In this document: positions 51,847-60,900 of the stretch, piece after piece
Position numbering within the stretch: the first letter of the stretch is position 1
Layout: each line of letters begins with the position of its first letter
Source of the DNA: Microbispora sp. H13382
GTDB taxonomy: Bacteria; Actinomycetota; Actinomycetes; Streptosporangiales; Streptosporangiaceae
Length of the DNA: 64,000 bases
Direction: 5' to 3'
Assembly (NCBI RefSeq): GCF_014161445.1
Contig: NZ_JABBXA010000002.1
Location: 542,351 to 606,350 of the forward strand
Program-made: the position numbers and the translations under genes
Notes under the pieces: model-generated
Databases searched by the model: none
Told to the model about the DNA's origin: nothing
What the model saw: the letters and a program-made list of their open reading frames with translations, nothing else

Positions 51847-51876
51847 TTCCCCTGTCCGGCCGCGGAGGGCTGGGCC

Positions 51877-52803
51877 TCAGGCTCCCACTGTCCTCAGCGG
51901 GGTCACGGGATCGGGCAGCGACAGGCCGCGGGCCTTCCACAGGCGGCGCATGCGGTCGGGGTAGTCGGTGACGATGCCGGCCACGCCCATGTCGATCAGG
52001 CGGGCGGCCTCGTCGGGCTCGTTGACCGTCCACACCACGACCGGCAGGCCCTGCCGGGCCGCCCCGGCCATCAGCGCCTCGTCGACGAGCACGCGGTCGG
52101 GGGACAGCGTCGTCGCCCCCACCGCCGCGGCCGCCGCCGCGAGGTCGCCGCCGGCCTCGCCGAGGCGGATGCCGTTCATCCAGGCGGGAGTCATCGTGTC
52201 GCGCTCGACCAGGGCGTAGCGCCGCTCGACCATCGGCCTGGCGATCTCCAGGACGCGCCAGTCGAAGCTGAGCAGGGACGCCCTCGACAGCCGGTCGTGC
52301 CGGTCGAGTTCGTGCACGACCTCCTCGACGAACCGGCGCGGGTCGGCGCACAGGTCGGGACGGGTGGGATCGGACTTCAGCTCGACGTGGAGGCGCACGT
52401 GATCCGCGCCGAGCGCGCCGATCAGGCCGAGCACCGCTCCGAGCGTCGGCATCCGGGTGTCCGGCAGCGGCACCTGCGTGAGCGCGAAGCGGTCGTCCGG
52501 CCGCTCCGGCAGGCGTACGCCGACGTCGAGGGTCCGCAACTGGGGCAGTGCGAGCGCGATGATCGGCTTGCCGACGTAGGGGAACATCTCGTCCCCCGGC
52601 GCGGCCATCCCGGTGTCGGCGCTGGTCACCGGGGACACGTGCAGGTCGTGGGTGAGCACGAGCTGCCCGTCCGCGGACATGGCGACGTCGAACTCCAGCG
52701 CGTCGACCCCCAGCTCCAGCGCGAAGGCCAGGCCGGGCAGGGTGTTCTCGGGCCTCAGGCCCCGGGCTCCACGATGCCCGTGCAGCTCAACGTATCCATG
52801 CAC
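51877..52803 (-). CDS. Glycerophosphodiester phosphodiesterase
   Basis: A 308-residue GDPD TIM-barrel hydrolysing glycerophosphodiesters to glycerol 3-phosphate and alcohol. The catalytic signature is 'GHRGARGLRPENTLPGLAFALELGVDALEFDVAMSADGQLVLTHD', with both histidines and the metal-binding Glu/Asp. 'HVELKSDP' supplies another metal glutamate and 'VVVWTVNEPDEAARLIDMGVAGIVTDYPD' is the standard C-terminal motif. No signal peptide, so likely cytoplasmic. GTG start. Alone on its strand between the ferredoxin and purA genes. Confidence 0.93.
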   Translation of the reverse strand: MHGYVELHGHRGARGLRPENTLPGLAFALELGVDALEFDVAMSADGQLVLTHDLHVSPVTSADTGMAAPGDEMFPYVGKPIIALALPQLRTLDVGVRLPERPDDRFALTQVPLPDTRMPTLGAVLGLIGALGADHVRLHVELKSDPTRPDLCADPRRFVEEVVHELDRHDRLSRASLLSFDWRVLEIARPMVERRYALVERDTMTPAWMNGIRLGEAGGDLAAAAAAVGATTLSPDRVLVDEALMAGAARQGLPVVVWTVNEPDEAARLIDMGVAGIVTDYPDRMRRLWKARGLSLPDPVTPLRTVGA

Positions 52804-52876
52804 AGCGGCGTACCTTACCGCCTCGCCCGTCCGCGGCCCGGAACCCTCCGATTCCGGGCGCGTACGCCACGAATCA

Positions 52877-54160
52877 TCAGATGAGGGAACGGATCTGGAT
52901 GGTCTGGGTCCGGCCCGGGCCGACGCCGATGGCGGAGATCGGGGCGCCGCTCATCTCCTCCAGCGCCCTGACGTACGCCTGCGCGTTCGGCGGCAGGTCG
53001 TCGAACGTCTTGGCGCTGGTGATGTCCTCCTGCCAGCCGGGCAGCTCCTCGTAGACCGGCGTGGCGTGGTGGAACTCGGTCTGCGTCATCGGGATCTCGT
53101 CGTGGCGGACGCCGTCGACGTCGTAGGCGACGCAGACCGGGATCCGCTCCAGCCCGGACAGCACGTCGAGCTTGGTCAGGAAGAAGTCGGTCACGCCGTT
53201 GATCCGGGTGGCGTACCGCGCGATGACCGCGTCGAACCAGCCGCAGCGGCGGTTGCGGCCGGTGGTCACGCCGTACTCGCCGCCGGTCTGGCGCAGCCAG
53301 TCGCCCTGCTCGTCCAGCAGTTCGGTCGGGAACGGCCCGGAGCCCACACGGGTCGTGTACGCCTTCAGGATGCCGATGATCCTGGTCAGGCGGGTCGGCG
53401 GGATGCCCGAGCCGGCGCAGGCGCCGCCCGAGGTGGGCGAGCTGGAGGTGACGAAGGGGTAGGTGCCGTGGTCGATGTCGAGCAGCGTGCCCTGCCCGCC
53501 CTCCAGCAGCACGACCTTGTCCTGGTCGAGCGCCCGCGAGAGCACGAGCGAGGTGTCGGCGATGTGCGGGCGCAGCCGCTCGGCGTAGCCGAGGTACTCC
53601 TCCAGCACCTTCGCCGGGTCGAGCCCACGGCGGTTGTAGATCTTGGTGAGGATCTGGTTCTTCTCGCCCACCGCGGCCTCGATCTTCTTGCCGAGGATGC
53701 CGGGGTCGAGCAGGTCCTGCACCCGGATGCCCATGCGGTAGATCTTGTCGCCGTACGCCGGGCCGATGCCGCGGCCGGTTGTGCCGATCTTGGCCTTGCC
53801 GAGGAAGCGCTCGCTGACCTTGTCGATGGCCTTGTGCTGCGGCATGATCAGGTGCGCGTTGGCGGAGATCAGCAGCCGCTCGCAGGAGATGCCCCGCTCG
53901 GCCAGCCCGTCGATCTCGCTCAGCAGCACGCCGGGGTCGACGACCACCCCGTTGCCGATGACCGGCACCACGTCGGGCGACAGCACACCCGTCGGGAGCA
54001 GGTGCAACGCGTACTTCTGGTCGCCGATGACGACGGTGTGGCCCGCGTTGTTGCCACCCTGGTAACGCACGACGTAGTCGACGTCACCACCCAGCAGGTC
54101 GGTGGCCTTCCCCTTGCCCTCATCGCCCCACTGGGCGCCAACGAGAACGACAGCCGGCAT
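52877..54160 (-). CDS. purA: Adenylosuccinate synthetase
   Basis: A 427-residue GTP-dependent enzyme joining IMP and aspartate, the first AMP-specific step. P-loop and catalytic base '[16 protein letters not shown]', '[17 protein letters not shown]', '[21 protein letters not shown]', '[23 protein letters not shown]', '[24 protein letters not shown]' and '[14 protein letters not shown]' all match. The ATG has a GGGAG site. Downstream of the DUF3151 gene, separated by a hairpin. Confidence 0.97.
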   Translation of the reverse strand: MPAVVLVGAQWGDEGKGKATDLLGGDVDYVVRYQGGNNAGHTVVIGDQKYALHLLPTGVLSPDVVPVIGNGVVVDPGVLLSEIDGLAERGISCERLLISANAHLIMPQHKAIDKVSERFLGKAKIGTTGRGIGPAYGDKIYRMGIRVQDLLDPGILGKKIEAAVGEKNQILTKIYNRRGLDPAKVLEEYLGYAERLRPHIADTSLVLSRALDQDKVVLLEGGQGTLLDIDHGTYPFVTSSSPTSGGACAGSGIPPTRLTRIIGILKAYTTRVGSGPFPTELLDEQGDWLRQTGGEYGVTTGRNRRCGWFDAVIARYATRINGVTDFFLTKLDVLSGLERIPVCVAYDVDGVRHDEIPMTQTEFHHATPVYEELPGWQEDITSAKTFDDLPPNAQAYVRALEEMSGAPISAIGVGPGRTQTIQIRSLI

Positions 54161-54186
54161 GGTCTAACTCCCGCACCAAGACGAAA

Positions 54187-54211
54187 GCCCCTGACGCAAG
54201 CGCGCAGGGGC
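54187..54211. terminator. Hairpin between the DUF3151 gene and purA
   Basis: GCCCCTG/CAGGGGC arms (54187-54193, 54205-54211) with an 11-nt loop. On the minus strand it is followed by a pyrimidine-rich run, so it can end the DUF3151 transcript or shape the purA leader. Confidence 0.5.
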
Positions 54212-54311
54212 CTCTTGCACACAGAGACTACCCGAGGGGCATGCCGCGGGTGAACGCGGTCTTAACTCGCGAGACGGGGACCGCGGCCGGGGCTCCGTGT
54301 ACGGAAGTCCG

Positions 54312-54734
54312 TCAGTGATTGGCCGTCAGCGCCTCCGCGGCGGCCGTGCTGCTGTCACGCAGGAACTGGGCGCAGCGCTCGGCCTCGTCCCTCTCGCCGA
54401 TGGCGTTCGCGGCCCGGGCGAGGGCGTTCAGGCAACGCAGGAACCCCTGGTTCGGCTCGTGCTCCCAGGGGATCGGCCCGTGGCCCTTCCAACCGGCCCG
54501 GCGGAGCTGGTCGAGCCCTCGGTGGTAGCCGGTACGCGCGAAGGCGTACGAGGTGACGGCGTGGCCCGCCGCGAAGTAGTCGTCCGCCAGGGCGCCCCAG
54601 GCCGCGGAGTAGGCGGGGAAGCGCGCGGCCACGTCGGCCGCCTTGGCACCCGACTCGAGCATCTGCCGCGCCTCGGGGTTGTCCGGCAGCAGGGTGGGCG
54701 GCGGGCCGGCAAGGAGGTTCTCGTGCGTTTCCAT
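54312..54734 (-). CDS. DUF3151 family protein
   Basis: A 140-residue actinobacterial protein of unknown function. Typical features are 'GPPPTLLPDNPEARQML', 'ARFPAYSAAWGALADDYF', 'AFARTGYHRGLDQLRRAGWKGHGPIPWEHEPNQGFLRCLNALARAA', a predicted all-helical fold resembling TPR-like bundles. The family is regularly encoded between fba and purA, as here. The internal ATG was selected. No catalytic motif. Confidence 0.88.
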   Translation of the reverse strand: METHENLLAGPPPTLLPDNPEARQMLESGAKAADVAARFPAYSAAWGALADDYFAAGHAVTSYAFARTGYHRGLDQLRRAGWKGHGPIPWEHEPNQGFLRCLNALARAANAIGERDEAERCAQFLRDSSTAAAEALTANH

Positions 54735-54888
54735 GTGGACAGTTCTACCTGCCGAACACGCACAGGGGTATGGGCCGCCCGGCGGGAACGGAGATCGATA
54801 CAAGAATGGATCTTCCGTTCCCGCCTTTTCCCTGGTCCTGCGTCCGGGGCGGGTGGCACGGTCCCCGGCCGTACGGCCGGGGAGGGCG

Positions 54889-55911
54889 TCACTTGAGCTT
54901 GGTGCCCGCGGACTTGAGCTGCTGGCACGCCTCGACGATGCGCGCGGCCATGCCGGCCTCGGCCGACTTGCCGTACGCGCGCGGGTCGTAGGCCTTCTTG
55001 TTGCCGACCTCGCCGTCGACCTTCAGCACGCCGTCGTAGTTGCGGAAGATGTGGTCCACGATCGGGCGGGTGAAGGCGTACTGCGTGTCGGTGTCGATGT
55101 TCATCTTCACCACGCCGTACGAGATCGACTCGCGGATCTCCTCCAGGGTGGAGCCGGAGCCGCCGTGGAAGACCAGCGAGAACGGCTTCTCCTTGCCGTA
55201 CTTGGCGCCGACGGCGTCCTGGATCTCCTTGAGCACGCTCGGGCGCAGCTTGACGTGGCCCGGCTTGTACACGCCGTGGACGTTGCCGAACGTGGCGGCC
55301 ACGATGTAGCGGCCGCGCTCGCCCAGGCCGAGGGTCTCGGCGACGGCCAGCGCGTCCTCCGGCGTCGTGTAGAGCTTCTCGTTGATCTCGCCGACGATGC
55401 CGTCCTCCTCACCGCCGACGACGCCGATCTCGATCTCGAGGACGACCTTGGCGGCGGCGGTCTTGTCGAGCAGCTCGGAGGCGATCTGGAGGTTCTCGTC
55501 CAGCGGCACGGCGGAGCCGTCCCACATGTGCGACTGGAACAGCGGGTCCTGGCCGCGCGCGACGCGCTCGGCGGAGATCTCCAGCAGCGGGCGGACGAAC
55601 GAGCCGAGCTTGTCCTTCGGGCAGTGGTCGGTGTGCAGCGCCACCGTCACCGGGTACTTCTCGGCGACCACGCGGGCGAACTCGGCGAACGCCACCGACC
55701 CGGTGACCATGTCCTTCACGGTGGTGCCGGAGAGGAACTCCGCGCCACCGGTCGACACCTGGATGATCCCGTCGCTTTCCGCCTCCGCGAAGCCGCGCAG
55801 CGCGGCGTGCAGGGTCTGCGACGAGGTCACGTTGATCGCCGGGTACGCGAAGCCGCCCTCTTTGGCGCGGTCGAGCATCTCGGCGTAGACCTCTGGAGTC
55901 GCGATAGGCAT
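54889..55911 (-). CDS. fbaA: Class II fructose-bisphosphate aldolase
   Basis: A 340-residue Zn2+-dependent aldolase of glycolysis/gluconeogenesis. Zinc and catalytic segments: 'VTVALHTDHCPKDKLGSFVRPLL' (His and catalytic Asp), 'VLEIEIGVVGGEEDGI', 'VAATFGNVHGVYKPG' (His), 'LVFHGGSGSTLEEI' (His and phosphate loop) and 'VKMNIDTDTQYAFTRP' (phosphate binding). The start has a near-consensus AAGGAGATGA site, fitting high expression. Divergent from the DedA gene. Confidence 0.97.
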   Translation of the reverse strand: MPIATPEVYAEMLDRAKEGGFAYPAINVTSSQTLHAALRGFAEAESDGIIQVSTGGAEFLSGTTVKDMVTGSVAFAEFARVVAEKYPVTVALHTDHCPKDKLGSFVRPLLEISAERVARGQDPLFQSHMWDGSAVPLDENLQIASELLDKTAAAKVVLEIEIGVVGGEEDGIVGEINEKLYTTPEDALAVAETLGLGERGRYIVAATFGNVHGVYKPGHVKLRPSVLKEIQDAVGAKYGKEKPFSLVFHGGSGSTLEEIRESISYGVVKMNIDTDTQYAFTRPIVDHIFRNYDGVLKVDGEVGNKKAYDPRAYGKSAEAGMAARIVEACQQLKSAGTKLK

Positions 55912-56089
55912 GCGAAGTCATCTCCTTCTGACGGTATGCGGCGTGGCAAGTATCCCGAAGGCCGGGCCGATCGGGAAAGCCGGGCCGGTTCACGGCGCCG
56001 GGAAAGCCGCGGTCATTCCGCGATTCACGGTTTTCCACAGCTCTGCCGCTTCTCAGTCTCATCTCATCGGGGACAGGTAGGCTCGCCCC

Positions 56090-56770
56090 GTGGACGTGCT
56101 CTTGGACCTTATTGACCCGAAGTGGTGGCTGAGCATGCTCGGCGCCTTCGCGACGATCGGCGTCATCGCCATCGTATTCGCAGAGACGGGGCTGCTCGTC
56201 GGGTTCTTCCTGCCCGGCGACTCGCTGCTGGTGACCGCTGGAATTTTCAGCACCGCGGCCGCGGCGCACGGATTCGGGATCGCGCCCCTGTCGCTGCCCA
56301 CCCTGCTGATCGGCGCGCCGCTGGCGGCGGTCGCGGGGGCGCAGCTGGGCCACTTCCTGGGGGCGAAGGTCGGCAGGAGGATGTTCGACAAGCCCGACTC
56401 GCGGTTGTTCAAGAGGGAGCACGTCGAGAAGGCGGAGTACTACTTCGAGAAGTTCGGCCCCGCCAAGGCCGTGGTCGCCGCGCGGTTCATGCCGATCGTC
56501 CGCACCTTCATGAACCCGGTGGCCGGCGTCCTGGAGATGGACGCGCGACGGTTCTTCGTCTGGAATGTCGTCGGCGGCGTCGTCTGGGTCGAGGCGCTGC
56601 TGCTGCTCGGTTATTTCCTGGGCAGCAAGGTCGAGGGCATCGACAGGTTCATCCTTCCCGGTGTCTTCGTCATCGTCCTGCTGTCGGTCATCCCGATCGT
56701 GCGCGAGGTGATGAAGAACCGCCGGGCCGCCACCGCCGTCCCCAAGGGCCGCCACCACGCCGACCGGTGA
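56090..56770 (+). CDS. DedA-family membrane protein
   Basis: A 226-residue DedA/SNARE-associated protein. Signature 'FAETGLLVGFFLPGDSLLVTAG' (helix 1 with G-x-x-x-P-G-D/E), 'GAPLAAVAGAQLGHFLGAKVGRRMF' and 'FEKFGPAKAVVAARFMPIVRTFMNPVAGVLEMDARRFFVWNVVGGVVW', including the functionally important arginines and aspartate/glutamate. Recent work assigns several DedA proteins to undecaprenyl-phosphate or phospholipid flipping. GTG start. Confidence 0.92.
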   Translation: MDVLLDLIDPKWWLSMLGAFATIGVIAIVFAETGLLVGFFLPGDSLLVTAGIFSTAAAAHGFGIAPLSLPTLLIGAPLAAVAGAQLGHFLGAKVGRRMFDKPDSRLFKREHVEKAEYYFEKFGPAKAVVAARFMPIVRTFMNPVAGVLEMDARRFFVWNVVGGVVWVEALLLLGYFLGSKVEGIDRFILPGVFVIVLLSVIPIVREVMKNRRAATAVPKGRHHADR

Positions 56771-56869
56771 CGTCGCTCCTCGCAGGCGGGTGACCTGCGG
56801 GAAGTGCTAACGCACAAGAAGTGACCGACGAGTACTGAGATATGCCTCACAACCGCTACTCTCCCGGTT

Positions 56870-57319
56870 GTGGGACGCCACAGGTCTGATCCCCTCGGTA
56901 TAGCCAGGCTGGCGCTGGTCGGCCTGGCGGTCGTGCTGCTGCTCGCCGTCGTCGTGATCGGCGCGAGGGCGCTGCTGTCCACGCTCGGATCGGAGGAGCC
57001 CGCGGCCGGCGCGTCCTCCACCCCGTCGGCGCAGCCCTCCGCCGAGCCTTCCGCGGAGCCCTCCGCGCCCCGCGTGCCCACCGTGCGCGTGGTGTGCCAG
57101 TCCGACCGGTGCCCCGTGTTCGTCCGGGTGCCCGGCGGCGACGTGCTCATCGACCGGGACCTGGCCCGGGGCGAGCAGGCGTCCTACTTCCAGCCCGAGC
57201 TCGACGTCGTCCTCGACGACGCGAGCACGGTTCAGGTCTTCGAGAACGGAACCGCCAGATCCCCCGGGCCGCCCGGCGAGCGGCAGGCGTTCAGTGTGAA
57301 GCGATCCCCAAGTCAGTGA
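56870..57319 (+). CDS. Membrane-anchored small protein with beta domain
   Basis: A 149-residue protein: one N-terminal membrane helix ('LALVGLAVVLLLAVVVIGARALL'), a linker with four Ser/Ala/Glu-Pro repeats (about 50-65), then an extracytoplasmic beta-rich domain 'TVRVVCQSDRCPVFVRVPGGDVLIDRDLARGEQASYFQPELDVVLDDASTVQVFENG'. The pattern resembles the DUF4115 domain at the end of RodZ-like proteins. Its last 29 bp overlap the convergent pyrE gene. Function unknown. Confidence 0.7.
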   Translation: MGRHRSDPLGIARLALVGLAVVLLLAVVVIGARALLSTLGSEEPAAGASSTPSAQPSAEPSAEPSAPRVPTVRVVCQSDRCPVFVRVPGGDVLIDRDLARGEQASYFQPELDVVLDDASTVQVFENGTARSPGPPGERQAFSVKRSPSQ

Positions 57320-57833
57320 GGGAGTAGGCGGAGCGATACGGCACACCGGTGGCGGCCAGCGCCTCGTCGCCGCCCCGGTGCACGATCGTCGCGATGCCCA
57401 CGACCTGGGCGCCGGCCTCGCGCAGCGCCTCCACGGCGGTGAGCACGGACCCGCCCGTCGTGGTCGTGTCCTCCACCGCCAGCACCCGGCGTCCGGCGAC
57501 GTCGGGGCCCTCGATCCTGCGCTGCAGGCCGTGCGCCTTGCCCGCCTTGCGCACCACGAACGCGTCGAGCGTGCGTCCGCGGGCCGCCGCGGCGTGCAGC
57601 ATCGCCGTCGCCACCGGATCGGCGCCCAGCGTGAGACCGCCGACCGCCTCGTAGCCCAGGTCCTCGGTCAGATCCAGCATCACGCGGCCCACGAGCGGCG
57701 CCGCCACCCCGTCCAGGGTGATGCGGCGCAGGTCGACGTACCAGTCGGCCTCCTTGCCGGAGGACAGCACGACCCGGCCGTGCACGATGCCCTTGTTCTT
57801 GATCTCGTCCAGCAGTCTCTCGCGGTCACTCAT
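57291..57833 (-). CDS. pyrE: Orotate phosphoribosyltransferase
   Basis: A 180-residue PRTase converting orotate and PRPP to OMP in pyrimidine synthesis. 'GRVVLSSGKEADWYVDLRRITLDG' is the N-terminal OPRT signature, 'GYEAVGGLTLGADPVATAML' binds orotate, 'VVRKAGKAHGLQRRIEG' is the flexible catalytic loop, and 'RRVLAVEDTTTTGGSVLTAVEALREAG' is the PRPP motif. An internal ATG at 57833 was chosen. Isolated from other pyr genes, as common in actinobacteria. Confidence 0.96.
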   Translation of the reverse strand: MSDRERLLDEIKNKGIVHGRVVLSSGKEADWYVDLRRITLDGVAAPLVGRVMLDLTEDLGYEAVGGLTLGADPVATAMLHAAAARGRTLDAFVVRKAGKAHGLQRRIEGPDVAGRRVLAVEDTTTTGGSVLTAVEALREAGAQVVGIATIVHRGGDEALAATGVPYRSAYSLTDLGIASH

Positions 57834-57995
57834 GAGGCTCAGCGTACGGCCGGTCACGCCGTGCGGGCCGTACGGGTCCGGCGGCCGGACGGCGGCGTGC
57901 GACGACTACGGAGAGTAAAGAGGTCTCAGCGGTTTAGCCAGGACACGGACTGCGGAATGTATCGCCGTGCAACTCATCGTAATCGCGAGGTCGCA

Positions 57996-60900
57996 ATGCG
58001 TAGAGAAGTCCGGCATACCGACATGGAACTGCTCGAGGCCGTGCGGGGAGGGGACACGGCGGCCTTCGGGACGCTCTACCGGCGGCATTCGGTCGCCGCG
58101 CGGTCGCTGGCGCGGCGGATCGCGCAGAGCGAGGACGCGGTGGAGGACCTCCTCGCCGAGACCTTCGCGAGGGTCCTGGAGGTGGTGCGGCGGGGCGACG
58201 GCCCCGCGTCCGCGTTCCGGCCCTATCTCCTCGGGTCGCTGCGTCGCTACGCCGCCACCGGAGTGGTCGACCTGGCCGACGGTGACTCCCTCTACGTGGA
58301 TCCAGAACTCGCCGGGCTGGAGCGCTCGCCGCTCGCCCGGGCGTACCGCTCGTTGCCGGAGCGCTGGCGCGCGCTGCTGTGGCACGTGGAGATCGAGGGC
58401 GGCGGTCCCGCCGACGCGGGCCCGCTGGTCGGCCTGTCGGGCAGGGCCGCGGCCGACCTCACCCGGAGGGCCCGCCGGGGCCTGCGGGAGGCGTACGTGC
58501 GGCTGCACCTGGAGGACGGTCCCCGGGCCGAGTGCCGGCCGATCGTGTCGATGATCCTTCGTTATCTCGAGAGCGGTCTGCCCAAGGGGGAGGCCGCCGC
58601 GGTCGACGCCCACGTGGCCGAGTGCATCGACTGCCGGTCGGTCTTCCTCCAGCTGGTCGATCTCACCCAGGAGTTGCGGGCCGTCGTCGGCCAGCTGGTC
58701 GCCGGGCCGGCCGTGGACGACTACCTCGCCGATCTCGCCACCGCCACCACCGCGCGCTCGCGGTCGTACGGCGGGGCACGGGCGCGGCTGGAGGCGGCCC
58801 GCCACCACGTGGGGATGGTGAAAAGCCGTGCGGACCGCCGCATGAGGAGAGTCCTGCGGGGCGCGCGGGACCGGCCCGCGGGGCGGGCGCACGCGCTGCT
58901 CCGAGAGGCGTACGGCAGGGCGCGGACGACGGCCCGGCGTCTGTACGGGAAGGCGGGCGCGCTGCCGGGGGCGGCATACGGCGGGACGCGGACGACGATC
59001 CGGCGCGTGTACGGGAAGGCCGGCGCGCTGCCGAGGGCGGCGTACGTCCGGGTGCGGGCGGCGCTGGCGCGGCTGTCGGCACTGGTGCGGAGCATGCCGA
59101 CGCCGCATCGGGCGGTGCTGGGAGGCATCGCCGTGGCCGGCCTCGCGACCGCCGCCTTCCTGCTCGTCGCCCAGCCGATGGAGACGCTGTCCGCGGGCCG
59201 CTCCGGGGAACGGGCCCTGGACCGTCCGCGGCCCGCGGACGGCGCCGCCTCTTCGCGGACCGCCGCCGGTGACACCGAATCCGCGGGGACTCCGTTTCCG
59301 TACGACCGGCCGAGGCCGCACCCGAGGACGTCCGGGAGCGCCGCCGACCAGCCGGGCGCGGGCATCGCCCTCGGCATGCCCGAGATCACCGGCAGGGCCG
59401 GCCCGGGCACCGATCGGCGGTCACCGCGCGAGGAGACCACGGGAACGCCGCCCGCCTCCGGCCACGCGGGTGAGGATCGCCCCGGCCGCGAGGGCGGAGA
59501 GCACGCGGCTGCCGGCGCAGACGGCGGGGGACGGGCGAACCGGCGTCCGGCGAGCGGCCGCCCGGTGCGGGAGCCCAGGACGGTCACGGCCCTCCCGCGC
59601 CGCGAGCAGGGTTCCGGCCACGCGGACGCTGCGCGGGGTCCGGTTCCCGAACGGCAACGGGTGCGGGGTCAGCTCTCCCGGCATCCCTACCAGGAACATC
59701 CCGAGCAGGCCCGTGCCCAGGCCGGCACCCGGGCTGAGGCGCAGGGCGGCGCGCGGGCGGGGTCGCGGCAGGAGCCGGGGGCGACTCGTGACCGGCGCGA
59801 GCCACAGGCCCGCCACGCCGCCACACGGCGCACCCCGCTCGCACGGCCGGGCGGCTCGCAGGCCGGGGAGCGTGCCCGATCGACGGGCCGGAGCGACACC
59901 GGCGCCCAGAAGGCCGCAGGCAGCCTGGGAAAGGCGAAGGGAGCAGGGAGCCCGGGGAAGGCGAAGGGAGCAGGGAGCCCGGGGAAGGCGAAGGGAGCAG
60001 GGAGCCCGGGGAAGGCGAAGGGAGCAGGGAGCCCCGGGAAGGCGAAGGAGGCGCTCGCCGTCGCCGTCGATCCGCTCGGCGCCCTGCTGCGCGGCCAGCC
60101 CGGGCTCGTCGCCGTACGGCTGCGCAACGCGGGCGACGCCGCCACCGGTGACGTCACCGCGACGGTGACCTTGCCACCCGGCGTCCGCTACCTGGACCAG
60201 GACGGGCGCGGCGGGCGGGGCCACGAGGCGAAGCCGGGCGCCCTCGGGCAGAACCACCCGCGGCAGGACGGCGTGCGGGAGGACGGCGCGGCGAGTGACA
60301 GCGCCGATCAGGAGCGCGCGGCGGGTGGGGGCGCGGACCCAGCCCAGAACGAGGCGATGCGGAACGACGCGCGGCAGGACGGCGTGCGGAAGGACGGCGC
60401 GGCGCGTGACAGCGCCGATCAGGAGCGCGCGGCGGGTAGGGGTGCGGGCGACGCGCGGACGCGGAGCGGAGCGGGCGACGGCTGGTCGTGTGAGGCGTCG
60501 GGACGTCTGGTGCGGTGTGCTCGGGGACCGCTCGCCGCCGGTGAGGTCACGGCGATCTTCCTGAAGGTGGCGGTGGCCGCGGACGCGCCCACGGGACGGG
60601 CGTTCACGGTGCGGGTGCGGGCGGGGCGGCTGGAGAGCACCGCCCAATCGACCGTGGGAGTGCGCGCCTCGGGCGCGGCGGCGCGCTTCGCCGCGGACGG
60701 CCGCCTCGCCGCCCGGGTCGTCGGCAACGTGCTCGTGGGCTCCGCCGCGTCGTCCGGCCCCTGCGGAGCCGCCTCGGGCGGCCGCGGCCGGAGCCCGGGC
60801 GTCAGCGTGCCGGTCGATCTCGACAGGGACCCCTCGACGGGCACGTCCAGTTGCGCCGATCTCGACCTGCCGGCCGGAGGCCACGTGCTGTGGGCGGGCC

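Noticed and set aside
59922-60455. Possible CRISPR or intergenic repeat array
   Set aside because: Repeats are in frame within one protein, have no unique spacers of constant size and no cas genes nearby.
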